From Neorhizobium alkalisoli (lineage in GTDB: Bacteria; Pseudomonadota; Alphaproteobacteria; Rhizobiales; Rhizobiaceae): a DNA stretch of 64,000 nucleotides. The stretch is from the NCBI RefSeq assembly GCF_002968635.1, contig NZ_PVBN01000001.1:828310-892309 (forward strand). Direction: 5' to 3'. Position 1 is the first letter of the stretch. The number at the start of each line of letters is the position of its first letter. The position numbers were made by a program, and so were the translations under genes. Below the pieces are notes generated by a model. The model saw only the letters and a program-made list of their open reading frames with translations. It did not search any database and had not been told where the DNA came from. This document shows, piece after piece, positions 8,915 to 16,943 of the stretch.

Positions 8915-10131
8915 TGTGCCTCTCCCAATTGGATCTGCTGATCAGCGCCGGCGGCCTTGTCGATCGTTCCGCCCTCGAATTCTTCTGCCACGGTGGCGCC
9001 GTCCACGAGCTGCACTTGGCCTTCGACGACGACATGCATTCCCGCGTCGAGACCGCTGGCGATCGCCGTGTCGGAGCCGTTCGAGCGCAGGACCTTGACC
9101 GGCGTCCTGTGCACTTTACGGTCGTCCCCGACCGCATAGACGAAGGGGGTATCGGCGCCGGGGCTGACCGCCACTGTCGGCACGACGATGTCTTTTTCGT
9201 CGCTCTCGAAATGCACGGTGACGTTCAGCGATTGTCCCGGCCAGAGCCTTCCGGAGGGGTTGTCGAATCTCGCTTTGGCGAGGATCGTGCCTGAGGCAGG
9301 GTCGACGGTATTGTCGAAGAAGCTGAGTGCGCCTTTTACCGGCTTGCCGCCGCTCTGTGGCACCGCTTCCACCTTGAGCCCGTCGCTCCCGAAATCCTGC
9401 TTCAGCTCGCCGAGATAGGCCTGCGGAAGATGGAACTGCACATAGATCGGGTCGTATTTGGCAATGGTGACGATCGCCGTGCCGGCGCTGACATAGGCGC
9501 CGTTGCTCACCGCGATCTCGCCGAGCCTGCCGTCGAAGGGTGCCCGGATCGCGGTGTTTTCCACCGCCACCTGATCGGCGGTTATGGATGCCTTGTCCGC
9601 ATCGACGGTCGCGGCAGCGGTATCGCGCGCTGCGCGAGCCTCGTCGGCGGCTTGCTGGGTACCGGCATTGCGCTGCACGAGGTCATCGGCGCGGGTAAGC
9701 GCGGTTTGCGCCTGCGCAAGCGTGGCCTGATCCCGGACGAGCAGGGCCTGATCCTTGGCAAGCGCAGCTTTTGCCGTGCGCTCGTCCAGCTTGGCAATCA
9801 GATCTCCCGCCTTGACGGATGCGCCGTCCGTCGCGGCGATGCTGACGACGAGGCCGGCTTCCTGCGCGGCGATCGTGGTGTCTTCGTCGGCGGCCGCCGA
9901 GCCCGCCGCCGTTATGTCCATCGGAAGAGCGGCACGTTCAGCCGCGACCGTCTTCACCGTTGGCGGAGGACCGCCGTTACGTCGGCGCTGCTGATTCTGC
10001 GGTTGGCCGCTGCCCGTATCGGCGGAAGCCTCTTGAACGAGAGGTGAAAGGAAGGGAAGCCGGTCCCGGAACTCCCAGGCCGAAGCCCCCGCAACAACAA
10101 GAACGCCTGCAAAAATCCAGATCTTCTTCAT
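8911..10131 (-). CDS. RND efflux periplasmic adaptor (membrane fusion protein)
   Basis: This 406-residue adaptor would bridge the RND pump to an outer-membrane channel. An N-terminal membrane anchor (residues 4-20) is followed by a polar, Gln/Arg-rich linker. Next come a lipoyl half-motif (AGLVVSIAATDGASVKAGDL), an alpha-helical hairpin (about 115-190), the second lipoyl half (IRAPFDGRLGEIAVSNGAYV) and beta-barrel and membrane-proximal domains. It lacks a lipobox, so it is anchored by the N-terminal helix. It is the first gene of a two-gene operon with the pump. No local regulator gene is evident. Confidence 0.92.
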   Translation of the reverse strand: MKKIWIFAGVLVVAGASAWEFRDRLPFLSPLVQEASADTGSGQPQNQQRRRNGGPPPTVKTVAAERAALPMDITAAGSAAADEDTTIAAQEAGLVVSIAATDGASVKAGDLIAKLDERTAKAALAKDQALLVRDQATLAQAQTALTRADDLVQRNAGTQQAADEARAARDTAAATVDADKASITADQVAVENTAIRAPFDGRLGEIAVSNGAYVSAGTAIVTIAKYDPIYVQFHLPQAYLGELKQDFGSDGLKVEAVPQSGGKPVKGALSFFDNTVDPASGTILAKARFDNPSGRLWPGQSLNVTVHFESDEKDIVVPTVAVSPGADTPFVYAVGDDRKVHRTPVKVLRSNGSDTAIASGLDAGMHVVVEGQVQLVDGATVAEEFEGGTIDKAAGADQQIQLGEAQ

Positions 10132-10416
10132 GAGGTCACCGCTTGCCTCTGGTTGTCGATGATGCGGTTCCCATCGAGCTGCCTATATTGCGGCGCAAAA
10201 AAGACAGATTGCCCGCCCCCGGCTCACGAACCGGTGAAAGCGGATTAAATGTTAGTAATGAAGGGGTTAGATGAACCGGAGTTAATCTTGTTCATCTTCA
10301 GGCTGCGGCAATTGCCCCTGGACCACTAATGCATGTCGCGCAAGAGCGTGCCGCTGCTTTGCGTAAAAACAAAGACCTGAAGCGCATGGAGCGGATCTGA
10401 AAGATCGCGCTGCGCC

Positions 10417-10620
10417 TTAGTGAAGTATGCGGCGCGAGCCCAGAATGATGACAAGCCCGCCGATGGCGGCAATCAGGCCGTTGATGATCCACGGCGTCTG
10501 GTTGATCATGAAGCTCGTGGCGGGATAGGGAAAGGCGCCGGTGCCTTGGCCAATCCATAAGGCGCCGACGGCGATCAGCAGGACACCGAATGCCGAGAAA
10601 GCAAGCCTGAAGACACGCAT
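10417..10620 (-). CDS. small two-helix membrane protein, 67 aa
   Basis: This encodes a 67-residue membrane protein. One helix lies near residues 3-21 (FRLAFSAFGVLLIAVGALWI) and a second near 44-61 (INGLIAAIGGLVIILGS), with a short loop TGAFPYPATSFMINQTPW between them. The ATG at 10620 has GGGAG eight bases upstream; the longer frame to 10668 lacks one. It stands alone between the efflux operon and another unknown gene on the same strand. I recognise the pattern as a conserved small rhizobial membrane protein but know no function. Confidence 0.65.
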   Translation of the reverse strand: MRVFRLAFSAFGVLLIAVGALWIGQGTGAFPYPATSFMINQTPWIINGLIAAIGGLVIILGSRRILH

Positions 10621-10700
10621 TGGAACATCTCCCGTATTAGTCCGGAGATTATACGCGTCGACCGCCACCCCGGCTAAACGCGATTGCGTGATAGGTGGGC

Positions 10701-11060
10701 TCAGACGTCTTCGTAATAGGTGGCAATCAGCGATTTCGGCGCCGGGTCTTCGCCATCGGTCAGGAAGAAGCTGCCGATGACGCGGCTCGCCGGCGAGAGG
10801 CTGTCCAGGAGGTTGCGGACAACCGCGTCGTCCACCGCTTCCAGACTGCGTGCGTGCAGCAGGGTTGATTTGCTCGAAAGCGCCGCAGTCTCCGAGGCAT
10901 GCCGCGTGGCCGCTTGCCGGGTTCCGAGAAACGCCGTCTCCACCTGCGCGACCGCGAGCGTCTGGGCGATCGCCGCAGCCGTCGAGGTCGGCGTCCGCGC
11001 CGCCGTTGCGGGACTACTCGGGGAGGGAGCTTCGGTGGCCCCGGAAATGCTTTCGATCAT
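10701..11060 (-). CDS. hypothetical protein, 119 aa
   Basis: This is a soluble, Ala/Ser/Thr-rich protein. It begins MIESISGATEAPSPSSPATA, has a long helix-prone middle (AIAQTLAVAQVETAFLGTRQ) and ends in a more ordered tail (GSFFLTDGEDPAPKSLIATY). The ATG at 11060 follows AGGATCGCCGGC, an acceptable ribosome site. The frame continues open to 11138 but without a better start. No family was recognised. An overlapping frame on the other strand (10720-11076) is similar in length, so the strand call is only moderately safe; the minus strand matches its neighbours. Confidence 0.45.
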   Translation of the reverse strand: MIESISGATEAPSPSSPATAARTPTSTAAAIAQTLAVAQVETAFLGTRQAATRHASETAALSSKSTLLHARSLEAVDDAVVRNLLDSLSPASRVIGSFFLTDGEDPAPKSLIATYYEDV

Positions 11061-11172
11061 GCCGGCGATCCTGTGAGTTGGGGCCTGCCCAATTCCTATC
11101 GCCGTCCTATTGCGATCCCGGAAATACCGGAACCGCAATTCGATTCAATGTTTAGCGGCTGGTCGCTGCTCG

Positions 11173-11961
11173 TCAGATCGAACGGGACGCGCCGCCGTCG
11201 ACACGAAGCATGGTGCCCGTGACATAGCTTGCCGGTGCCGAGCAGAGGAACGCGCCGGCTGCCGCAAATTCCTCGACCTTGCCGAGACGGCCAGCGGGAA
11301 TCGATTTGACCGAAGCCGAGCGGATTTCCTCGAGCGATTTTCCGGTCCGCTTGGCGTTCGCGCCGTCCAGTTCGTCGATGCGATCGGTGTGGATGCGACC
11401 GGGAAGCAGCATGTTGGCCGTGATTCCGTAGCCCGCGACTTCTACTGCGAGCGTCTTGTTCCAGCCGACCAGTGCCGCACGCAACGTGTTGGACAGCGCC
11501 AGATTGGGGATCGGTTCAAAGACGCCCGAAGAGGCGACCGTCAGGATACGCCCCCAGCCTTGTTCCTTCATCTGCGGCAGGAGCCCATTGGTGAGCGTGA
11601 TGACCCGCAGCACCATGGACTGGAAGAAGGTATCGAGCTTGTCGGCCGTCATTTCCTCTGAGGTACCGGGCGTCGGGCCGCCGGTATTGTTGACGAGGAT
11701 GTCGATGCCGCCGAGCTTTTCCTTCACGGCTGCGGTCATCGCCTCGACGAAGTTGAGGTCCGAAAGATCACCCCAGACCCAGTCGGCCTTTCCCTTGCCT
11801 TCGGCATTGATCGCCTTGCAGTTTTCCGCGAGTCGGTCCCCGGAACGGCCGACCAGCAGCACGTTCGCACCTTCGGCGGCGAGTGCCTTGGCGATGCCGA
11901 GGCCGAGCCCGCGCGACGAGGCGAGCACGAGGGCGCGTTTGCCCGAAATGCCGAGATCCAT
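11173..11961 (-). CDS. atypical short-chain dehydrogenase/reductase
   Basis: This 262-residue Rossmann-fold protein has the SDR layout. ASSRGLGLGIA (residues 14-24) is the dinucleotide-binding glycine motif, NNTGG corresponds to NNAG, and VDGG lies near the C-terminus. The catalytic segment is unusual. Where SDRs have Tyr-x3-Lys, the aligned stretch is LALSNTLRAALVG, so Tyr is replaced by Ser and Lys by Arg. A known subgroup of SDR-like proteins (annotated as 3-oxoacyl-ACP reductase-like) shares this loss, so annotation as a reductase may be wrong. It lies 93 bp downstream of the FAD oxidase gene and is probably in its operon. Confidence 0.8.
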   Translation of the reverse strand: MDLGISGKRALVLASSRGLGLGIAKALAAEGANVLLVGRSGDRLAENCKAINAEGKGKADWVWGDLSDLNFVEAMTAAVKEKLGGIDILVNNTGGPTPGTSEEMTADKLDTFFQSMVLRVITLTNGLLPQMKEQGWGRILTVASSGVFEPIPNLALSNTLRAALVGWNKTLAVEVAGYGITANMLLPGRIHTDRIDELDGANAKRTGKSLEEIRSASVKSIPAGRLGKVEEFAAAGAFLCSAPASYVTGTMLRVDGGASRSI

Positions 11962-12054
11962 GATGTCCTCCTTGTGACGATATCTCTGCGATGGTTTTGG
12001 GAGTTGGTTATAGTGGCCGTGGCGCGGTTGGGAAGCGTCCGATTGCTATGCGGG

Positions 12055-13467
12055 TCAGAACGGCACCTTGCCCCGGTTGAAAATTCCCTTCGGATCGAGC
12101 GCCTGCTTGAGGGTGCGGGCGAGCGCCTGTTTCTCGCGCGACATGAAACGCTCATAGCCGAACTTCTTCTCCAGCCCGACCCCGTGTTCGGCCGAAAAGC
12201 TGCCGCCCGCATCTGCAACGCCCGTATAGACGGCTTCCTCGACCAGGCGCAGTTCCGTCCCGACAAGCGGGCCGCGCTTGATCAGCGTCAGATGCAGATT
12301 GCCGTCGGCAATGTGGCCGTAGACATAGGCTTCATAAGCCGGGTCGACTTTCCTGAGGCGGGCCTGCAGACCGCCGACATAGTCATCCAGAAACGTCGGC
12401 GGCACCGAAATGTCGAAAGATGCGGCGTCCGGAATTTCGGCATAGTAGAACCCTGAATCCTCCCTCAGATCCCAAAGGCGAGTGGCCTGGGCGAGGGATT
12501 GCGCGACAATTCCGCCCTGAAGTCCGAGCGGCTCCCAAAGCGCTTCCAGTCCGGTCTCGATCGCCAGCTTCGCCGTGTCGATATCTTCGGCGGAAATCTC
12601 GATCAGCAGGGCGGATGCCGTTTCCTCCAGCCAATCCAGTTCGACGTTCTTCTGGCGCGCATGATCGCGGATATAACGAGGCCACATCATCTCGGCGGCC
12701 TCGAGCGTCACGGCAGGAAGGCCGCGGAAATGCCTGACGACCCTGAGTGCGGTCATCGCATCCGGCACGCCGATCATCGCCGTTGCCCGGTGCGGCCTTT
12801 CCGGCTCGATCTTCAGCACGGCCCGGGTGACGAAACCAAAGGCACCTTCTCCCCCGATAAAGAGGTGCTTGAGATCGGGGCCTGCGCTGACTTTCACCAC
12901 TCGCGTCAGGTCCGAAAAGAGTTCTCCCGATGGAAGCACGGCCTCCAGTCCGAGGATCTGGTGCCGCATGACGCCGTTGCGGAAGGCGAGGATGCCGCCC
13001 GCATTGGTGGAGATCATTCCCCCGATCGTTGCCGAGCCGCGCGAACCGAGATCAATTCCGGTCGCGAGCCCCAGCGGCTTCAGCGCCTGCTGCAAGGCTT
13101 CAAGCGTCACGCCGGCCTCGACGGTTGCCGTCATCTCTTCCGGTTCGATGGACAGGATGCGGTTCAGCCGCTGCGAGGACAGGATGACTTCGCCTGCATG
13201 GCTGACATTCCCGCCGACCAGACCGGTGAGACCGCCTTGTGGCACGACCCCGACACCGTGAGCCGCGCACCACGAAACCAGTGCGGCAGCGGCTTCCGCC
13301 GACCCTGGCTGAGCCATGACGCCTGCATCGAAATTGCCCGGGTGTTCGCCGGGATGGCGGCCCGCAAGGTCGTCCGGTCCCAGAATGGCCAAATCCGGGT
13401 GAAGCGCCGAAAGCCTGGTAATCAGGTCCGTCGCAGAGGTAGTCGAATGCGAACTGTTTTTCGTCAT
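12055..13467 (-). CDS. FAD-binding oxidoreductase, GlcD/D-2-hydroxyacid dehydrogenase family
   Basis: This 470-residue flavoprotein of the PCMH/VAO fold oxidises D-2-hydroxy acids such as D-lactate, glycolate or D-2-hydroxyglutarate. The FAD-binding half shows GVGVVPQGGLTGLVGG and the second FAD segment GSRGSATIGGMISTNAGG. The C-terminal cap carries the family pattern YVYGHIADGNLHLT and ends SAEHGVGLEKK, which hold the metal and substrate ligands. The length is typical. The ATG at 13467 starts a probable two-gene operon with the SDR-like gene. The start lies 119 bp from a perfect 14-bp palindrome shared with the divergent ETF:ubiquinone oxidoreductase. The exact substrate is not determinable. 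Confidence 0.88.
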   Translation of the reverse strand: MTKNSSHSTTSATDLITRLSALHPDLAILGPDDLAGRHPGEHPGNFDAGVMAQPGSAEAAAALVSWCAAHGVGVVPQGGLTGLVGGNVSHAGEVILSSQRLNRILSIEPEEMTATVEAGVTLEALQQALKPLGLATGIDLGSRGSATIGGMISTNAGGILAFRNGVMRHQILGLEAVLPSGELFSDLTRVVKVSAGPDLKHLFIGGEGAFGFVTRAVLKIEPERPHRATAMIGVPDAMTALRVVRHFRGLPAVTLEAAEMMWPRYIRDHARQKNVELDWLEETASALLIEISAEDIDTAKLAIETGLEALWEPLGLQGGIVAQSLAQATRLWDLREDSGFYYAEIPDAASFDISVPPTFLDDYVGGLQARLRKVDPAYEAYVYGHIADGNLHLTLIKRGPLVGTELRLVEEAVYTGVADAGGSFSAEHGVGLEKKFGYERFMSREKQALARTLKQALDPKGIFNRGKVPF

Positions 13468-13585
13468 CTCAGGCTGCCGTCTCTGGGTCTCTGCGCGGCA
13501 TGCAATTGTTCTGCGCGCTTTTCAAGGTGAAACCGGCCGCAACCGCGCACGAAGGCAGCTTGATTTTCATTTTGGTCGAGGTATC

Positions 13586-13599
13586 TTACGTGCACGTAA
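13586..13599. promoter_or_regulatory. perfect palindrome TTACGTGCACGTAA, candidate operator
   Basis: This 14-bp perfect palindrome lies in the 271-bp region between the divergent FAD oxidase and ETF:ubiquinone oxidoreductase genes. A near copy with one mismatch lies at 36679-36692. The ACGT..ACGT dyad flanked by A/T resembles the recalled motif of MerR-family LiuR regulators, whose regulons often include ETF-QO. This is inferred, not tested. Confidence 0.5.
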
Positions 13600-13738
13600 A
13601 AGTAATATGAGTAAAGCGAAACGCAGTTTGCGCGAATGGCAAGGCTGAAGACGCTTTCCCGCCTCGACAAACGGGGTTGCTTTTGTCAAGACAGGTGCCT
13701 GAATTGAAGCCGGGAGGGGCCGGCGAGCGGAGTTGGAA

Positions 13739-15400
13739 ATGAGCGAGCAGGAACTTCCCGAACGCGAATCGATGGAATTCGATGTGGTGATCGTCGGTGC
13801 CGGGCCGGCGGGTCTTTCGGCGGCGATCCGGCTGAAGCAGGTCGATCCGGAGCTGACCGTCGTGGTGCTGGAAAAAGGCTCGGAAGTCGGTGCGCATATC
13901 CTCTCGGGCGCGGTGGTGGATCCTGTCGGCATCGACAGGCTTCTGCCGGAATGGCGGCAGGAGGAAGGGCATCCCTTCAAGACGCCTGTTACCGACGACC
14001 AGTTCCTGTTGTTGGGCCCGGCCGGTTCGGTCCGCCTGCCGAACTTCGCCATGCCGCCTTTGATGAACAACCATGGCAACTATATCGTCTCGCTCGGAAA
14101 CGTCTGTCGGTGGCTCGCCGAAAAGGCGGAAAGCCTCGGCGTCGAGATCTATCCGGGGTTTGCCGCGACCGAAGTGCTCTACAACGACCAAGGTGCGGTG
14201 ATCGGGGTGGCCACCGGCGACATGGGCGTCGAGAAGAACGGCGAGCCCGGCCCGGCCTTCACCCGCGGCATGGAACTCACCGGCAAATACGTGCTGATCG
14301 GCGAGGGCGTGCGCGGTTCGCTCGCCAAAGAGCTGATCGCCAAATTCGGCCTGCAGGACGGCCGCGAGCCGCAGAAATACGGCATCGGCCTGAAAGAACT
14401 CTGGCAGGTCAAGCCGGAACACCACAAAGCGGGCCTGGTGCAGCATTCGTTCGGCTGGCCGCTCGGTATGAAGACCGGCGGCGGTTCGTTCCTCTATCAT
14501 CTCGAAGACAATCTGGTCGCCGTCGGCTTCGTGGTGCACCTGAACTACAAGAACCCCTATCTCTATCCGTTCGAGGAGTTCCAGCGCTTCAAGACGCATC
14601 CGGCGATCCGCACCACCTTCGAGGGCGGCAAGCGTCTTTCCTATGGCGCCCGGGCGATCACCGAAGGCGGCTACCAGTCGGTGCCGAAACTGTCCTTCCC
14701 GGGCGGCGCGCTGATCGGCTGTTCGGCCGGCCTCGTCAACGTGCCGCGCATCAAGGGCAGCCACAATGCGGTGCTGTCCGGCATGCTGGCGGCCGACAAG
14801 ATCGCCGCGGCGATTTTAAGCGGCCGGGCCAATGACGAGCCGATCGAGATCGAGACCGAATGGCGGTCGACCGCGATCGGCACCGATCTGAAGCGGGTCA
14901 GGAACGTCAAGCCGCTGTGGTCGAAGCTCGGCACCGGTCTCGGCGTCGCGCTCGGCGGCCTCGACATGTGGACCAACCAGCTGTTCGGCCTGTCCCTGTT
15001 CGGCACCCTGAAGCACGGCAAGACGGATGCCGAAAGCCTGGAGCCCGCATCAAAGCACAAGCCGATCGCCTATCCGAAGCCCGACGGCGTCCTCACCTTC
15101 GACCGGCTGTCCTCGGTGTTTTTATCGAACACCAACCATGAGGAAGACCAGCCGGTGCATCTGAAGGTCAAGGACATGGATCTGCAGAGGCGCTCCGAAC
15201 TCGAGGTCTATGCCGGTCCGTCGACCCGCTACTGTCCGGCAGGCGTCTACGAATGGGTCGAGAAAGACGGCGAACGGGTCTACGTCATCAACGCCCAGAA
15301 CTGCGTCCACTGCAAGACCTGCGACATCAAGGACCCCAACCAGAACATCAACTGGGTCCCGCCCCAGGGCGGCGAAGGGCCTGTCTATCCGAATATGTGA
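13739..15400 (+). CDS. etfQO: electron transfer flavoprotein:ubiquinone oxidoreductase
   Basis: This membrane-associated enzyme passes electrons from ETF, reduced by acyl-CoA and amino-acid dehydrogenases, to ubiquinone. The 553 residues begin with an FAD-binding motif (VVIVGAGPAGLSAAIRL, from about residue 17). The ubiquinone-binding domain follows, and the [4Fe-4S] ligands lie at the end: CPAGVYEW and CVHCKTCDIKDP. The ATG at 13739 has GGAG seven bases upstream; a TTG six bases earlier is less likely. It stands alone, with ETF subunits elsewhere. The upstream palindrome at 13586 suggests control by a catabolic regulator. Confidence 0.96.
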   Translation: MSEQELPERESMEFDVVIVGAGPAGLSAAIRLKQVDPELTVVVLEKGSEVGAHILSGAVVDPVGIDRLLPEWRQEEGHPFKTPVTDDQFLLLGPAGSVRLPNFAMPPLMNNHGNYIVSLGNVCRWLAEKAESLGVEIYPGFAATEVLYNDQGAVIGVATGDMGVEKNGEPGPAFTRGMELTGKYVLIGEGVRGSLAKELIAKFGLQDGREPQKYGIGLKELWQVKPEHHKAGLVQHSFGWPLGMKTGGGSFLYHLEDNLVAVGFVVHLNYKNPYLYPFEEFQRFKTHPAIRTTFEGGKRLSYGARAITEGGYQSVPKLSFPGGALIGCSAGLVNVPRIKGSHNAVLSGMLAADKIAAAILSGRANDEPIEIETEWRSTAIGTDLKRVRNVKPLWSKLGTGLGVALGGLDMWTNQLFGLSLFGTLKHGKTDAESLEPASKHKPIAYPKPDGVLTFDRLSSVFLSNTNHEEDQPVHLKVKDMDLQRRSELEVYAGPSTRYCPAGVYEWVEKDGERVYVINAQNCVHCKTCDIKDPNQNINWVPPQGGEGPVYPNM

Positions 15401-15469
15401 TAACATTGGCCGGTGTGGATCTGGTGGGGTCGAAATACCTGACGAAGGGCAAGTATGCGTGGATCGGTG

Positions 15470-15838
15470 CTAAGCAGCCGTCCAGCCAAGTCCAAATCGA
15501 TGGGCGACGGTGTTGAAGCGCTTATCCCGCGTCCATAGCAAGGTCCCCGGTGTCAGCAAAAGAGATGCCAAAAGGTGCGCATCGGAATAGCCGATGCCGC
15601 AGCCCGATAGTTTATGTTGGCTGATCATTGCCAATACCTCGCTATCCAAGGCGAGTTTAAGCTGCGGCAAACGCTGCAGGTAACGGATCACAAGATCGTA
15701 TTGGCGGAGGTTTCCAAGCGCCAGTTCCCCGATGATATGCGGGTGCATGTAAACCTGATGTTTATCGAGCAATTCGATTAAACGAGGGTCGGGCTTTCCG
15801 AGATGATCCGCCCAAATCACCGTATCAATCAAGATCAC
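15470..15838 (-). CDS. vapC: VapC-family PIN-domain ribonuclease toxin
   Basis: This 122-residue PIN-domain toxin would cleave RNA when free of antitoxin. The acidic cluster of the active site is visible: MILIDTVIWADHL at the N-terminus, IIGELALGN near residue 38, GIGYSDAHLLAS near 83 and LWTRDKRF near 104. It overlaps the upstream antitoxin gene by 4 bp, the usual VapBC coupling. It is convergent with etfQO. Nothing in the sequence suggests it is broken; the RNA target is unknown. Confidence 0.9.
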   Translation of the reverse strand: MILIDTVIWADHLGKPDPRLIELLDKHQVYMHPHIIGELALGNLRQYDLVIRYLQRLPQLKLALDSEVLAMISQHKLSGCGIGYSDAHLLASLLLTPGTLLWTRDKRFNTVAHRFGLGWTAA

Positions 15839-16032
15839 AGATCGTCGGGCCTTGATCTTGGAGCAGCTTTGAAATTCGGCTCGCTGCCACCCAGCAAGAT
15901 GAGGCGTTGCGCTGCTTCGTGCTGAACAAGCAAGGTAAGCGCTCTCTTGATCACGGCGGATGTCTCGTTGATGCCACTGAATTCTTTGGCATCCGCGAGC
16001 AATTCGTCATCTACAGTTATGGTCGTTCTCAT
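15835..16032 (-). CDS. vapB: VapB-family antitoxin
   Basis: This 65-residue antitoxin has an N-terminal ribbon-helix-helix DNA-binding segment (MRTTITVDDELLADAKEFSG followed by ETSAVIKRAL) and a disordered C-terminal tail (GGSEPNFKAAPRSRPDDL) that would wrap the toxin. It belongs to the DUF2191-type VapB group. It is the first gene of the two-gene operon and is expected to repress its own promoter together with VapC. Confidence 0.88.
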   Translation of the reverse strand: MRTTITVDDELLADAKEFSGINETSAVIKRALTLLVQHEAAQRLILLGGSEPNFKAAPRSRPDDL

Positions 16033-16209
16033 GTCTCCATCTCCTGCGCATCAAAATTAGCATCAAATGATGCGGCCATCAATCTTCGTGGCCTGCAGAT
16101 ATATGTCCTGACGCATTCGTGACCGCTGTCCACACTGCCGGCTTATCACTTCATTAACCATAATCTCCTTAAGTTTGCGTCATCTTCTCGACGCACCAAG
16201 GACACATTC

Positions 16210-16821
16210 ATGTCGATCTCCCGTCGCGGTTTTCTGGTCGGTCTGCCGCTGATGCTTGCGGGCTGCGCCTCCACGGTTCCGCAGTACACGAACTATGCGG
16301 CGCTGCCGAACGAGCAGTTTCCGCTGAAGGCGGTGCCGGCCGAGAAGATCAAGCCAGAATTGCGTCGTCAGGAAGTCGCCTATGAGAGCGCGCATCCGGC
16401 AGGCACGGTCGTGGTCGATACGCCGGCCCGCCGCGCCTATTATGTTCTCGGCAATGGCCGTGCGATCCGTTATGGCGTGGGCGTCGGCCGGGCGGGTCTT
16501 GCCCTAGCCGGCAGTGCCTATGTCGGCCGCAAGGCCGAATGGCCGACCTGGACGCCAACGGCCAACATGCAGCGCCGGGAGGCCCGCTATCGGAAGCTCG
16601 CCGGCGGCATGCCGGGCGGCCCGAACAATCCGCTGGGCGCCCGTGCCATGTATCTCTATCGCGGCGGCAGCGACACCCATTTCCGCATCCACGGCACCAA
16701 CCAGCCGGAATCGATCGGCCTTGCCATGTCGAGCGGCTGCATCCGCATGATGAACCACGATGTCATCGACCTCTACGAGCGCGTCAAGGTCGGCGCGAAG
16801 GTCGTCGTCATCCAGGCCTGA
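16210..16821 (+). CDS. L,D-transpeptidase (YkuD domain) lipoprotein
   Basis: This 203-residue envelope enzyme would form 3-3 crosslinks in peptidoglycan or attach proteins to it. It begins with a twin-arginine-like MSISRRGFLVG and a lipobox LMLAGCAS, so it is probably exported and lipidated at Cys20. The YkuD domain follows (GTVVVDTPARRAYYVLGNGR) with the catalytic segment HGTNQPESIGLAMSSGCIRM. The nucleophile is about Cys177 and the conserved His is in FRIHGT. Ser replaces the His often found before GC (SSGC rather than SHGC), as seen in rhizobial members. It is monocistronic, with a terminator right after it. Confidence 0.92.
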   Translation: MSISRRGFLVGLPLMLAGCASTVPQYTNYAALPNEQFPLKAVPAEKIKPELRRQEVAYESAHPAGTVVVDTPARRAYYVLGNGRAIRYGVGVGRAGLALAGSAYVGRKAEWPTWTPTANMQRREARYRKLAGGMPGGPNNPLGARAMYLYRGGSDTHFRIHGTNQPESIGLAMSSGCIRMMNHDVIDLYERVKVGAKVVVIQA

Positions 16822-16843
16822 CCCACGATCAGGCCTGACAAAG

Positions 16844-16875
16844 AAAGCCCGCCGTTTCAGCCACGGCGGGCTTTT
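16844..16875 (+). terminator. rho-independent terminator after the L,D-transpeptidase gene
   Basis: A perfect 12-bp stem (AAAGCCCGCCGT/ACGGCGGGCTTT) with a 7-nt loop runs into TTTTC, 22 bp after the stop codon. The flanking A-tract means it could also act on the minus strand. Confidence 0.85.
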
Positions 16876-16943
16876 CGTCGTTAAAGCATTTCCAGGAAAA
16901 GTGTAACACGGTTTTCAGTCCGGAAATGCGCAGAACAAAGGCT

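Noticed and set aside
10248..10328. 26-codon frame MLVMKGLDEPEL... upstream of the efflux operon
   Set aside because: No ribosome site and no sign of a leader-peptide attenuator; too short to support.
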